A stretch of 64,000 bases of DNA from Streptomyces sp. NBC_00178 (GTDB taxonomy: Bacteria > Actinomycetota > Actinomycetes > Streptomycetales > Streptomycetaceae), in the NCBI RefSeq assembly GCF_036206005.1, contig NZ_CP108143.1, positions 4,617,501 to 4,681,500 on the forward strand, written 5' to 3'. A model generated the notes under the pieces. It searched no databases. It had not been told where the DNA came from and saw nothing but the letters and a program-made list of their open reading frames with translations. This document shows positions 7,785-15,745 of the stretch, piece after piece (positions within the stretch are counted from its first letter, which is position 1; each line of letters starts with the position of its first letter). The position numbers and the translations under genes are program-made.

Positions 7785-9053
7785 ATGGAGAAGCGTGTGA
7801 TGACGGACAGCAAGCGGCGCCGGGGCCTCGTGGCCGCCTCCGCACTGCTCGGCGGCGTGCTGGTGCTTTCTGCCTGCAGCGACGACGGCGGTAACTCGAG
7901 CGCAAGCGCGGACAGCTCGAAGACGTCACAGGCGCAGGTCGACGAGGCGGCGGCCAAGGACACCTCCGAGGCGCAGATAACGATCGCGCCGAAGAACGGC
8001 GCCACCAACGCGAGCATCAACAACGCCGCACTGGTCACCGTCGCCAAGGGCAAGCTGACCGAGGTCACCATGACCACGGCCGACGGCCAGGCCGTCGAGG
8101 GCACCCTCGCCGCCGACGGCTCCAGCTGGAAGCCCAGCGGGCAGCTCGAGCGCTCGACGACGTACAAGATCAGCGCCACCGCCTCGGACTCGAAGGACCG
8201 CCAGGCGCACGCCAACAGCTCCTTCACCACCGTCTCGCCCGAGAACAGCTTCATCGGGAACTTCACCCCCGAGGACGGTTCCACCGTCGGCGTCGGCATG
8301 CCGGTCTCGATCAACTTCAACAAGGCGATCACCAACAAGAAGGCCGTCCAGGACGGCATCAAGGTGACGTCGAGCAGCGGCCAGGAGGTCGTGGGTCACT
8401 GGTTCAACAACCAGCGCCTCGACCTGCGCCCGGAGAACTACTGGCAGGGCGGCTCCACCGTCACCCTGAAGCTGGCCCTGGACGGCGTCGAGGGTGCCGA
8501 CGGCGTCATAGGCGTCCAGCAGAAGACGGTCACCTTCAAGGTCGGCCGCAACCAGGTGTCGACCGTGGACGCCAAGTCGCACACGCTGACCGTCACCCGT
8601 GACGGCAAGACGGTGAAGACGATCCCGATCTCCGCCGGATCCCCGGACAACCCGACGTACAACGGCCAGATGGTCATCTCCGAGAAGTTCAAGGAGACCC
8701 GGATGGACGGTGCGACCGTCGGCTTCACGGACGACGACGGCAAGGGCGAGTACGACATCAAGGACGTCCCGCACGCCATGCGGCTGTCGACGTCGGGCAC
8801 CTTCATCCACGGCAACTACTGGGGCGCGAAGTCGATCTTCGGCAGCGTGAACACCAGCCACGGCTGTGTCGGCCTGTCCGACACGAAGGGCGCGGGCGAC
8901 CCCAACACGTCGGCCGCCTGGCTGTACAACAACTCCATCGTCGGTGACGTGGTCGTGGTCAAGAACTCCCCCGACAAGACCATCGCCCCGGACAACGGCC
9001 TCAACGGCTGGAACATGGACTGGGCCCAGTGGACGGCGGGCTCCGCCGCCTGA
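7785..9053 (+). CDS. L,D-transpeptidase lipoprotein (YkuD)
   Basis: Forms 3-3 cross-links in peptidoglycan outside the membrane. The 422-aa protein has a lipoprotein signal with lipobox LSAC (Cys31), a Ser-rich linker, two Ig-like domains of the actinobacterial Ldt type (about 60-240) and a YkuD catalytic domain. The active-site motif is SHGCVGLS with nucleophile Cys361, and an upstream catalytic His lies in TFIHGNYW. Start options are ATG 7785 (GGGGA 10 nt upstream), GTG 7797 and ATG 7800; all keep the lipobox. It is preceded by a SigE-type promoter, which fits a wall-remodelling role under envelope stress. A hairpin terminator follows. Confidence 0.93.
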   Translation: MEKRVMTDSKRRRGLVAASALLGGVLVLSACSDDGGNSSASADSSKTSQAQVDEAAAKDTSEAQITIAPKNGATNASINNAALVTVAKGKLTEVTMTTADGQAVEGTLAADGSSWKPSGQLERSTTYKISATASDSKDRQAHANSSFTTVSPENSFIGNFTPEDGSTVGVGMPVSINFNKAITNKKAVQDGIKVTSSSGQEVVGHWFNNQRLDLRPENYWQGGSTVTLKLALDGVEGADGVIGVQQKTVTFKVGRNQVSTVDAKSHTLTVTRDGKTVKTIPISAGSPDNPTYNGQMVISEKFKETRMDGATVGFTDDDGKGEYDIKDVPHAMRLSTSGTFIHGNYWGAKSIFGSVNTSHGCVGLSDTKGAGDPNTSAAWLYNNSIVGDVVVVKNSPDKTIAPDNGLNGWNMDWAQWTAGSAA

Positions 9054-9077
9054 TCCTGAGCGCGCCCCCTCCCCGTA

Positions 9078-9120
9078 CGAAGGCGGCGGTACCCGGACGA
9101 CCCGGGTGCCGCCGCCTTCG
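9078..9120 (+). terminator. Terminator after L,D-transpeptidase
   Basis: Arms 9078-9096 and 9102-9120 pair over 19 positions with a single T-G wobble and a 5-base loop. The hairpin lies 24 bp after the stop codon. Confidence 0.8.
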
Positions 9121-9142
9121 GCGTAGGCGCGTGCGGCCCTGT

Positions 9143-9197
9143 TCTCATCCCGCTCTCATCGCAGACTTAACTCCCCATCACACCCGGTCCATAGCTT
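9143..9197 (+). promoter_or_regulatory. 11-bp direct repeats and leaderless-type promoter of ABC exporter
   Basis: TCTCATC occurs at 9143-9149 and again at 9154-9160, an 11-bp period typical of OmpR/PhoB-family response-regulator boxes. A -10-like TAGCTT (9192-9197) lies 6 bases before the ATG at 9204, so the transcript may start at or next to the A of the start codon (leaderless). No ribosome-binding site is visible. Confidence 0.4.
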
Positions 9198-9203
9198 CAC
9201 GCC

Positions 9204-10667
9204 ATGTTCTTCACCTACCTCCGGCGCGAGCTGCGCCGCCGCAGAAAGGCGGCGCTCGTCGTCGCCTCGGGGCTCGCCCTCGGCATCGCGCTGGTCATCA
9301 TCGTGAGCTCGGTCTCCTCGGGCATGAGCAAGGCCCAGGACAAGGTCCTCCAGTCGCTGTACGGCCTGGGCACGGACATGACGGTGACCAAGGCCGCCGC
9401 CGCACCGGGTTCCGGCGGCACCGAGCGGCCCCGCTTCGAGTTCGACGCCAAGGACGACGAGGACGCCACCCAGAGCACGGACCGGGTCATGGTCCAGGGC
9501 TTCCAGACCCTCGACGCCGCAACCGTCGACGAGGTGGGCGGCCAGGCGGGCGTCGCGGACGCCGTCGGCGGGCTGAGCCTGACCGTCCTGAAGGTCGACG
9601 GCCAGTTCAAGCGGGGCGAGTTCGAGCAGGAGGAGGGCGCCACCGGACAGGGCGGGCCGGGTGGCGGCCGGAACGGGCAGCCGCGCGGCGAGGTCCGGGG
9701 CGGCGGGGCGTCGTTCGACGTCAACTCCTTCACCGTGTACGGCACCGACGTCACGCGGCAGGGCCTCGGCCCGCTGACCTCCTCCAGGATCACCGCGGGC
9801 CGGACCTTCGCGACCTCGGAGACCGACGCGAAGGTCGCGGTCGTCGACTCCGCCTACGCCAAGGAGAAGTCGCTCGCGGTCGGCAAGACCGTCACCGTCT
9901 CCGGCACCGCCTACACGATCGTCGGAGTCTCCACGGCGGACAGCGGTGACGCGGCCGCCAACGTCTACATCCCGCTGAAGCAGGCGCAGACCGTCGCCGA
10001 CTCCGAGGACAAGGTCACCACGGTCTACGTGCAGGCCGCCGACTCCCAGCAGATCGACGCCGTCGAGGCCGCCATCCAGAAGAACATCTCCGGCACGACG
10101 GTGACCACCTCCGCCGACCTCGCCGACACGGTCTCCGGCTCCCTCTCCACCGCGTCCGGCCTGGCCTCCAGCGTCGGCAGGTGGCTCTCCGTCGCCGTCC
10201 TGGCCGCCGCGTTCCTCGTCGCCGGACTGCTCACCTCCTCGGCCGTCAGCCGCCGCGTGCGGGAGTTCGGCACCCTCAAGGCCCTCGGCTGGAAGAGCGG
10301 GCGCGTCACCCGCCAGGTCGTCGGCGAAGCCCTCGTCAACGGCCTCATCGGCGGTGTTCTCGGCATCGCCGCCGGCCTCGCGGGCGCCTACGCCGTCACC
10401 GCGGTCAGCCCCACCCTGACCGCCCAGCTGGGCTCCTCGGGCGGCGGCGGTGGCGGGATGGGCGGCGGCGGCCCCATGGGCGGCGGCGGTCCCGGCCGCC
10501 AGGCGGCCGCCAAGACCCTCGACATCGCGCTCACCGCCCCGGTCTCGCTCACCACGATCCTCGTCGCCGTGGCCCTGGCCGTGGCGGGCGGGCTGATCGC
10601 CGGCGCGTTCGGCGGATGGCGGGCCTCACGGCTGCGCCCGGCCGACGCGCTGCGACGCGTCGCGTAG
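9204..10667 (+). CDS. ABC transporter permease, MacB/FtsX type
   Basis: Membrane component of a mechanotransmission-type exporter. The 487-aa protein has one N-terminal helix after FTYLRRELRRRRKAALV, a large extracytoplasmic MacB_PCD-like domain (about 45-310) and three C-terminal helices containing the FtsX core (VREFGTLKALGWKSGRV, about 350-370). Two glycine-rich low-complexity loops, one near residues 150-170 and one of GGGGGMGGGG type near 410-430, sit outside the membrane. The cognate ATPase follows 42 bp downstream. The pair probably extracts a lipoprotein, peptide or lipid; the substrate is unknown. Confidence 0.9.
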   Translation: MFFTYLRRELRRRRKAALVVASGLALGIALVIIVSSVSSGMSKAQDKVLQSLYGLGTDMTVTKAAAAPGSGGTERPRFEFDAKDDEDATQSTDRVMVQGFQTLDAATVDEVGGQAGVADAVGGLSLTVLKVDGQFKRGEFEQEEGATGQGGPGGGRNGQPRGEVRGGGASFDVNSFTVYGTDVTRQGLGPLTSSRITAGRTFATSETDAKVAVVDSAYAKEKSLAVGKTVTVSGTAYTIVGVSTADSGDAAANVYIPLKQAQTVADSEDKVTTVYVQAADSQQIDAVEAAIQKNISGTTVTTSADLADTVSGSLSTASGLASSVGRWLSVAVLAAAFLVAGLLTSSAVSRRVREFGTLKALGWKSGRVTRQVVGEALVNGLIGGVLGIAAGLAGAYAVTAVSPTLTAQLGSSGGGGGGMGGGGPMGGGGPGRQAAAKTLDIALTAPVSLTTILVAVALAVAGGLIAGAFGGWRASRLRPADALRRVA

Positions 10668-10709
10668 CACCGCCCCCCTCCCACCCGTACGTCACGCAGG
10701 AGTCCACAC

Positions 10710-11393
10710 GTGTACCAGCTCAAGGGCGTCACCAAGCGCTACATGCGCGGCAGGAACCCCGTCGACGCGCTCGCCGGCGTCGACCTGACCATCGAGGACG
10801 GCGGACGGCTCGTCATCCAGGGGCCGACCGGCGGAGGCAAGTCCACCCTCCTCCAGATGCTCGGCGGACTGGACCGGCCCACCGCCGGAACCGTCGAACT
10901 CGACGGCGTCGATCTGGCGAGCCTCCCGGAGTCCCGGCTGACCAAGGTCCGCGCCGAGTCCATCGGATTCGTCTTCCAGAGTTTCAACCTGATCCCCACC
11001 CTCACCGCGCAGGAGAACGTGGAGACCGCGCTCGTGCCCCTCGGCCTCGGCGCGAAGGCCCGCCGCGAACGCGCCGCCGAGGCACTGGAGTCGGTCGGTC
11101 TGGGCGACCGGCCCGCCCACCTGCCGAGCGAGATGTCGGGCGGCCAGCAGCAGCGCGTCGCCATCGCCCGCGCGCTCGTCAAGCGCCCCAAGGTGCTGCT
11201 CGCCGACGAACCCACCGGAAACCTCGACGAGTCCATGCGCGACGAGATCATGGAACTGCTCGACGGGCTGTGGAAGGAGCACGGGCTGACCTTCGTGATG
11301 GTCACCCATGACAGCTCGCTCGCCCGCAAGGCGCCCCGGGTGGCGACCATCCGCAAGGGCAGGGTGACGGTGACGGAGAACGCCGCCGCCTGA
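10710..11393 (+). CDS. ABC transporter ATP-binding protein, LolD/MacB type
   Basis: A 227-aa ATPase powering the permease just upstream. Walker A is GPTGGGKST (about 38-46), the Q-loop lies in FVFQSFNLIPT, the signature is SGGQQQRVAIARAL and Walker B is VLLADEPTGNLDE, with the switch His in FVMVTHD. The GTG at 10710 has GCAGGAG about 10 nt upstream. LADEPTGNLD is characteristic of the MacB/LolD/FtsE subfamily, agreeing with the FtsX-type partner. A perfect terminator follows, so the operon is two genes. Confidence 0.93.
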   Translation: MYQLKGVTKRYMRGRNPVDALAGVDLTIEDGGRLVIQGPTGGGKSTLLQMLGGLDRPTAGTVELDGVDLASLPESRLTKVRAESIGFVFQSFNLIPTLTAQENVETALVPLGLGAKARRERAAEALESVGLGDRPAHLPSEMSGGQQQRVAIARALVKRPKVLLADEPTGNLDESMRDEIMELLDGLWKEHGLTFVMVTHDSSLARKAPRVATIRKGRVTVTENAAA

Positions 11394-11397
11394 ACGC

Positions 11398-11437
11398 GCG
11401 GACCTCACAGCCCCTCCTCCCCGGCTGTGAGGTCCGC
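11398..11437 (+). terminator. Terminator of the ABC exporter operon
   Basis: Fifteen-base arms (11398-11412 and 11423-11437) are perfectly complementary around a 10-base pyrimidine-rich loop, starting 5 bp after the stop codon. Confidence 0.85.
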
Positions 11438-11678
11438 CACCCGCGAACCCCGCCCGGACGGCGCCGAGGGCGCCGGGATGCCCGGCGGGAGGGGGCGGGC
11501 GGGCGCAGCGCACGCGGGCCGGGCACCGGCAACCGAGGTCCCTGTGCGGATGTCGCCCCGGCGGTACGCCGCCGCGCTGGGAGACTTGCCGGGTGCAACG
11601 GCCCGCACGGGCCGCTGGCGCCTCCGGCGACCGGGGGCGCCGACGCGCACGAGTCCACCCACGGAAGGTCTTGATCAG

Positions 11679-13058
11679 ATGCCTGCCCGTTCCGATTCCC
11701 TCGCCCCGCGCACCGCGGAAGACCGTGTCATCGAGCCGCTCTACGCGGAGATCCTGCGGCGCAACCAGGGAGAGCTCGAATTTCACCAGGCGGTACGAGA
11801 GGTCCTCGAAACCCTCGGCCCCGTGCTGGCGCGGCGCCCCGAGTTCGTCGACGCCCGCATCATCGAGCGGGTCTGCGAGCCCGAACGCCAGCTCATCTTC
11901 CGGGTGCCGTGGGCTGACGACTCCGGCGACATCCACGTCAACCGCGGCTTCCGCGTCGAGTTCTCCAGCTCGCTGGGCCCGTACAAGGGCGGACTGCGCT
12001 TCCACCCCTCGGTCAACCTCGGGATCGTGAAGTTCCTGGGCTTCGAGCAGATCTTCAAGAACGCCCTCACCGGCATGCCGATCGGCGGCGGCAAGGGCGG
12101 CGCGGACTTCGACCCCAAGGGCCGCTCCGACGCCGAGGTCATGCGCTTCTGCCAGTCCTTCATGACCGAACTCCACCGCCACCTGGGGGAGTACACCGAC
12201 GTTCCCGCCGGTGACATCGGCGTCGGCGGCCGGGAGATCGGCTACCTCTTCGGCCAGTACAAGCGGATCACCAACCGCTACGAGTCCGGCGTGCTCACGG
12301 GCAAGGGCCTCGGCTGGGGCGGCGCCCAGGCGCGCACCGAGGCCACGGGATACGGCTGCGTGCTGTTCACCGCCGAGATGCTGCGCGTACGCAGCGAGTC
12401 CCTCGACGGGCAGCGGATCGCGGTGTCCGGTTCGGGCAACGTCGCCATCTACGCCATCGAGAAGGCCCAGCAGCTGGGCGCGACCGTGGTGACCTGCTCG
12501 GACTCCGCGGGCTACGTCGTGGACGAGAAGGGCATCGACCTCGACCTGCTCAAGGAGATCAAGGAGAGGGGCCGCGGCCGGGTGTCCGAGTACGCCGAGC
12601 GGCGCGGCGAGCACGTGAAGTACGCGGAGGGCACGGGCGTCTGGAGCGTCCCCGTGGACGTGGCCCTGCCCTGCGCCACCCAGAACGAGCTCCACGAGGC
12701 CGACGCGCTGGCCCTCGTGCGCAACGGCGTGAAGGCCGTCGCCGAGGGCGCCAACATGCCCACGACCCCCGAGGCCGTCCACGTCCTCCAGGAGGCGGGC
12801 GTGGCCTTCGCGCCCGGCAAGGCGGCCAACGCGGGCGGGGTGGCCACCAGCGCCCTGGAGATGCAGCAGAACGCCTCGCGCGACTCCTGGACGTTCGCCC
12901 ACACCGAGGAGCGGCTGGCGCAGATCATGCGCCACATCCACGAGTCCTGCCACACCACCGCCGAGAAGTACGGCAGCCCGGGCAACTACGTGGTGGGCGC
13001 GAACATCGCGGGCTTCGAGATCGTCGCCGAGGCGATGCTGGCGCAGGGCCTCATCTGA
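11679..13058 (+). CDS. gdhA: NADP-type glutamate dehydrogenase
   Basis: Reductive amination of 2-oxoglutarate to L-glutamate in ammonium assimilation. The 459-aa length and hexameric small-subunit family are typical of the NADPH-type bacterial enzyme. PYKGGLRFHPSVN and PIGGGKGGADFDPKG (catalytic Lys139) form the substrate site, and SGSGNVAIYA is the dinucleotide fold. The ATG at 11679 follows GGAAGG. The 285 bp upstream hold the preceding terminator and no gene. A hairpin follows at about 13094-13117. It is followed on the same strand by a ClgR-like regulator. Confidence 0.95.
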   Translation: MPARSDSLAPRTAEDRVIEPLYAEILRRNQGELEFHQAVREVLETLGPVLARRPEFVDARIIERVCEPERQLIFRVPWADDSGDIHVNRGFRVEFSSSLGPYKGGLRFHPSVNLGIVKFLGFEQIFKNALTGMPIGGGKGGADFDPKGRSDAEVMRFCQSFMTELHRHLGEYTDVPAGDIGVGGREIGYLFGQYKRITNRYESGVLTGKGLGWGGAQARTEATGYGCVLFTAEMLRVRSESLDGQRIAVSGSGNVAIYAIEKAQQLGATVVTCSDSAGYVVDEKGIDLDLLKEIKERGRGRVSEYAERRGEHVKYAEGTGVWSVPVDVALPCATQNELHEADALALVRNGVKAVAEGANMPTTPEAVHVLQEAGVAFAPGKAANAGGVATSALEMQQNASRDSWTFAHTEERLAQIMRHIHESCHTTAEKYGSPGNYVVGANIAGFEIVAEAMLAQGLI

Positions 13059-13093
13059 CCCCGCGCCGTACGCGGACGTGACGGCCCGGCCGG

Positions 13094-13117
13094 CGGGTCC
13101 CGGCTCCGCCGGACCCG
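13094..13117 (+). terminator. Probable gdhA terminator
   Basis: GGGTCC (13095-13100) and GGACCC (13111-13116), extended by neighbouring C/G pairs, form an imperfect GC-rich stem 36 bp after the gdhA stop. Confidence 0.45.
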
Positions 13118-13158
13118 GCGGCCGGGGCGCGCAACCGCCTTTCTGCCGACAGCAGATC

Positions 13159-13196
13159 CGCCCGGCGCGGAGGTGTTTCCCCTCCCGCGCCGGGCG
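13159..13196 (+). promoter_or_regulatory. Inverted repeat before ClgR-like gene
   Basis: CGCCCGGCGCGG-AGG (13159-13173) is repeated in inverted form as CCT-C-CCGCGCCGGGCG (13181-13196) with one bulged base. It ends 21 bp before the ATG of the regulator gene. It may be an autoregulatory operator or an mRNA leader hairpin. Confidence 0.35.
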
Positions 13197-13217
13197 CGCT
13201 GCTCCTACGCTCGGACG

Positions 13218-13580
13218 ATGAGCAGCAGCGCGCCGAACTCCGCCCGTGTGATCCCCCTGCGCCCCGTCCCCGCGACGCCGGTCCGGGAGCCCCTCTGGCG
13301 CGACGTCGTGGGCGACGTCCTGCGCCGCGCACGCACCGGCCAGGGGCGCACGCTCAAGGACGTCGCCGAGGCCGCGCGGATCTCCGTGCCGTATCTCTCC
13401 GAGGTCGAGCGCGGGCGCAAGGAGGCGTCCTCCGAGGTGCTCGCGGCGGCGGCCCGATCCCTCGGGCTGGGGCTGAGCGACGTGCTGTCACTGGCCCAGG
13501 ACGAGCTGACCCGGCGCATCGCGCCCTCCCGCACGGCCGTGGGCCGCCGGCCGATGGGAGAGGTCCGGCTGGCCGCCTGA
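13218..13580 (+). CDS. XRE-family regulator, ClgR/PopR-like
   Basis: A 120-aa DNA-binding protein. A disordered N-terminus is followed by a helix-turn-helix of the Cro/CI type (about residues 32-90), including GRTLKDVAEAARISVPYLSE and VERGRKEASSEVLAAAAR. The phrase YLSEVERGRKEASSE is diagnostic of the ClgR group, which in Streptomyces activates clpP and lon protease genes and is itself a Clp substrate. The C-terminus here (PMGEVRLAA) ends in hydrophobic Ala-Ala, as in proteins degraded by ClpP. No clp gene is nearby, so it may be a paralogue. Confidence 0.82.
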   Translation: MSSSAPNSARVIPLRPVPATPVREPLWRDVVGDVLRRARTGQGRTLKDVAEAARISVPYLSEVERGRKEASSEVLAAAARSLGLGLSDVLSLAQDELTRRIAPSRTAVGRRPMGEVRLAA

Positions 13581-13686
13581 CCCGCGGCCGGGATGGCCGG
13601 CGGGGCGGTTCCGCCCGCCGCCCGCCTCCCCCCTCCGAGCGGGGAGGCGCCTTCCGGCGGGCCGGGGTCCGGTCCGCCGGCCGTGG

Positions 13687-14472
13687 CTACTTCACCGTGA
13701 CCGCGTCACCTGCGGAGACGACCTTCATGGTCGTCTCCGTACCGAGGAACGCCCAGCGCCAGCTGCCCGACGCGGAGGCCTTCACCGTCGCCCGCAGGTG
13801 GCCCTTGCTGTCCGTGGTCGCCGTCCTGACGGTGTGGTACGAGCCGCCGGGCTTCTTGTACTGCAGCTTCACCACCTGCTTGGTGAAGCCGTGGTACTTC
13901 AGATCCGTCCAGTTCGCACGGGCCAGCTTGCCGGTGACGGTGAGCGTGCCGCCCTTCCTCACCGGTTCGGGCGCCGCGTCCGTCGTCAGCGTCGCGGCCC
14001 GCTTCATCCGGAACGTGGCGATGCGGTCGGAGATCCAGTAGTCCTTGTCGTTGGCCTGCACCGTGGCGTTGACCTGCCAGGTCCCGGCCACCGAGTTGGC
14101 GTCCCAGCCCTCGTTGGCGCTGCCGTACGAGTCGATCCAGGACGGGTCGAACTCCATCGTCGCCGTGCACACGGACGTGGTCGAGCTGCTCTTCCTGCAC
14201 GAGGTGCCCAGATACGACACCGGCCCGTAGCCGTTCGTCGCGTTGAAGGCGGACACGTCCGCCACGCCCTTCACCCCTGAGCCGTCCTTGATCGTCATGA
14301 CGACCGGGAACCGCTTCACGTTCTTGACGCCCACGATCACACTGCCGCCCGCGTTCACGACGGTCTTGACGACCCTGATGTCGCCCCGGCCCTCCGCGTG
14401 TGCGGCCGGCGCCACGACGACCGCGGTGCCCACGGCACCCACCACCGCGAGCGCGGCGATTCTTCTGCGCAT
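13687..14472 (-). CDS. Secreted Ig-like hypothetical protein
   Basis: An exported 261-aa protein of unknown function. The ATG at 14472 (MRRRIAALAV) follows GGGGTGGGAC; the signal peptide ends at about APAAHA (residue 26). Residues 30-165 form a beta-rich domain with two cysteines (about one disulfide). The C-terminal 95 residues (RKGGTLTVTGKL, KLQYKKPGGSYHTVRTATTD) look like an Ig-like beta-sandwich often found in Streptomyces secreted proteins. There is no LPXTG or lipobox, so it should be released or wall-associated. Confidence 0.78.
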   Translation of the reverse strand: MRRRIAALAVVGAVGTAVVVAPAAHAEGRGDIRVVKTVVNAGGSVIVGVKNVKRFPVVMTIKDGSGVKGVADVSAFNATNGYGPVSYLGTSCRKSSSTTSVCTATMEFDPSWIDSYGSANEGWDANSVAGTWQVNATVQANDKDYWISDRIATFRMKRAATLTTDAAPEPVRKGGTLTVTGKLARANWTDLKYHGFTKQVVKLQYKKPGGSYHTVRTATTDSKGHLRATVKASASGSWRWAFLGTETTMKVVSAGDAVTVK

Positions 14473-14728
14473 GTCCCACCCCTGGTTCTGCCCGCCCTCA
14501 GCCGGGCGGGGGAACAGACTAGCGATCAAGGAGACCTCCGATCGCACGCGGCCCCGCGCCTCCGCCCGGCCACGCACCGGGTGTGGTCCTCAAGGCCACG
14601 CGCCGGGTGTCCGATGTATGCGGAGGGTCCGCGAACGCCGGTGAATTCGCCGATGGCACCCGCACCCGGCGCCCCGACTCTGGTCGGGTCAGGCACCCGC
14701 ATCCCCGTATCCCCGTCAGGAGTGCCCC

Positions 14729-15478
14729 ATGCGTCGTCGTACACCCCGCCGGCTTCTCGGTGCCCTCGCGGCCGTCACGGTCGCGTTCACCCTGTTCTCC
14801 TCCGCGCCCTCGGCCGGCGCGGCCCCGTCCCGGGCCGCCGCCGCCACCTCGGCGCCGCGTGCCGCGGACGCGGCGGTCCAGCCGCTGTCGACGAGCACCC
14901 CGGTCGTCTTCGTCCACGGCTACACCGGCAGCGCCTCGAACTGGGTCACGGCCATGGGCGTCTTCCAGCTCAACGGCTGGTCCAGCTCACGGCTGTTCGC
15001 CTACGAGTACAACTCGTACGGCAACAACATCACCAACGCCCAGGGCCTGGCCTCGTTCGTCGACAACGTGAAGTCCCGGACCGGGGCGAGCAAGGTCGCC
15101 CTCGTCAACCACTCGATGGGCGGCCTCGTCAGCCAGTACTACCTGAAGGTGCTGGGCGGGAACACCAGCGTCAGCCACCTCGCCTCGATCGCGGGCGCGA
15201 ACCACGGGACGACGGCCGCCGGGGCCTGCCTGATCTACACGACCTGTCAGCAGATGTATCCGGGCTCCTCGTTCATCTCGCAGATCAGCGCGGGCGACGA
15301 GACGCCCGGCGACACGAGGTACGCCACCTGGTACTCCGCCTGCGACGGAGTCATCCTCCCGTACACCAGCACCCGGCTGAGCGGCGCGACGAACAACCTC
15401 GTCGCCTGCCAGACCCACATCGGGTTCCTGGCCGACACGATCGTGCTGGGCCAGATCGCGCGCTTCGCCGCCTCCTGA
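14729..15478 (+). CDS. Secreted lipase/esterase (class 2 lipase family)
   Basis: An extracellular alpha/beta hydrolase of 249 aa that should cleave acylglycerols or esters. The signal peptide runs through residue about 32 (SAPSAGAA). VFVHGYTGSASNW forms the oxyanion strand, the nucleophile Ser129 sits in NHSMGGL (first Gly of GXSXG replaced by Asn), the probable Asp lies in YSACDGVILP, and the catalytic His in CQTHIGFLAD. Four cysteines suggest two disulfides. The ATG at 14729 has AGGAG about 9 nt upstream. A 21-bp perfect terminator follows, so it is monocistronic. Confidence 0.88.
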   Translation: MRRRTPRRLLGALAAVTVAFTLFSSAPSAGAAPSRAAAATSAPRAADAAVQPLSTSTPVVFVHGYTGSASNWVTAMGVFQLNGWSSSRLFAYEYNSYGNNITNAQGLASFVDNVKSRTGASKVALVNHSMGGLVSQYYLKVLGGNTSVSHLASIAGANHGTTAAGACLIYTTCQQMYPGSSFISQISAGDETPGDTRYATWYSACDGVILPYTSTRLSGATNNLVACQTHIGFLADTIVLGQIARFAAS

Positions 15479-15482
15479 CCCG

Positions 15483-15529
15483 GACGCGCCCCGTCCCCGG
15501 CACGAGGTGTGCCGGGGACGGGGCGCGTC
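15483..15529. terminator. Strong bidirectional terminator
   Basis: Perfect 21-bp arms (15483-15503 and 15509-15529) with a 5-base loop GAGGT lie between the convergent lipase and small membrane-protein genes. Confidence 0.88.
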
Positions 15530-15546
15530 GGTCGCGGGGGCGTACG

Positions 15547-15705
15547 TCAGGCGGCCGGGGCGGGTGGATCGCGGCGCTCGCCGCTCCCGTCCGTCCCCCG
15601 CGACGGCGACTCGTAGGAGGCCATGTACGCGGAGGTCTTCCTCCGCGCGCGCAGCCAGAACCAGACGGCGAGCGCTATCAGGACGAGGGGGATCAGTCGT
15701 GCCAT
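15547..15705 (-). CDS. Small single-pass membrane protein
   Basis: A 52-residue frame beginning MARLIPLVLIALAVWFWLRA at 15705: one hydrophobic helix (about 4-18), a basic stretch RARRK, then a polar tail ending PPAPAA. It lies 40 bp downstream of the membrane-anchored gene at 15746-16849 on the same strand and just before a strong terminator, which supports co-transcription. No ribosome-binding site is evident. Function unknown. Confidence 0.5.
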   Translation of the reverse strand: MARLIPLVLIALAVWFWLRARRKTSAYMASYESPSRGTDGSGERRDPPAPAA

Positions 15706-15745
15706 GGGTGTGCGGTCCAATCCGGAGCGGGGTGAGGTGGGGCGG

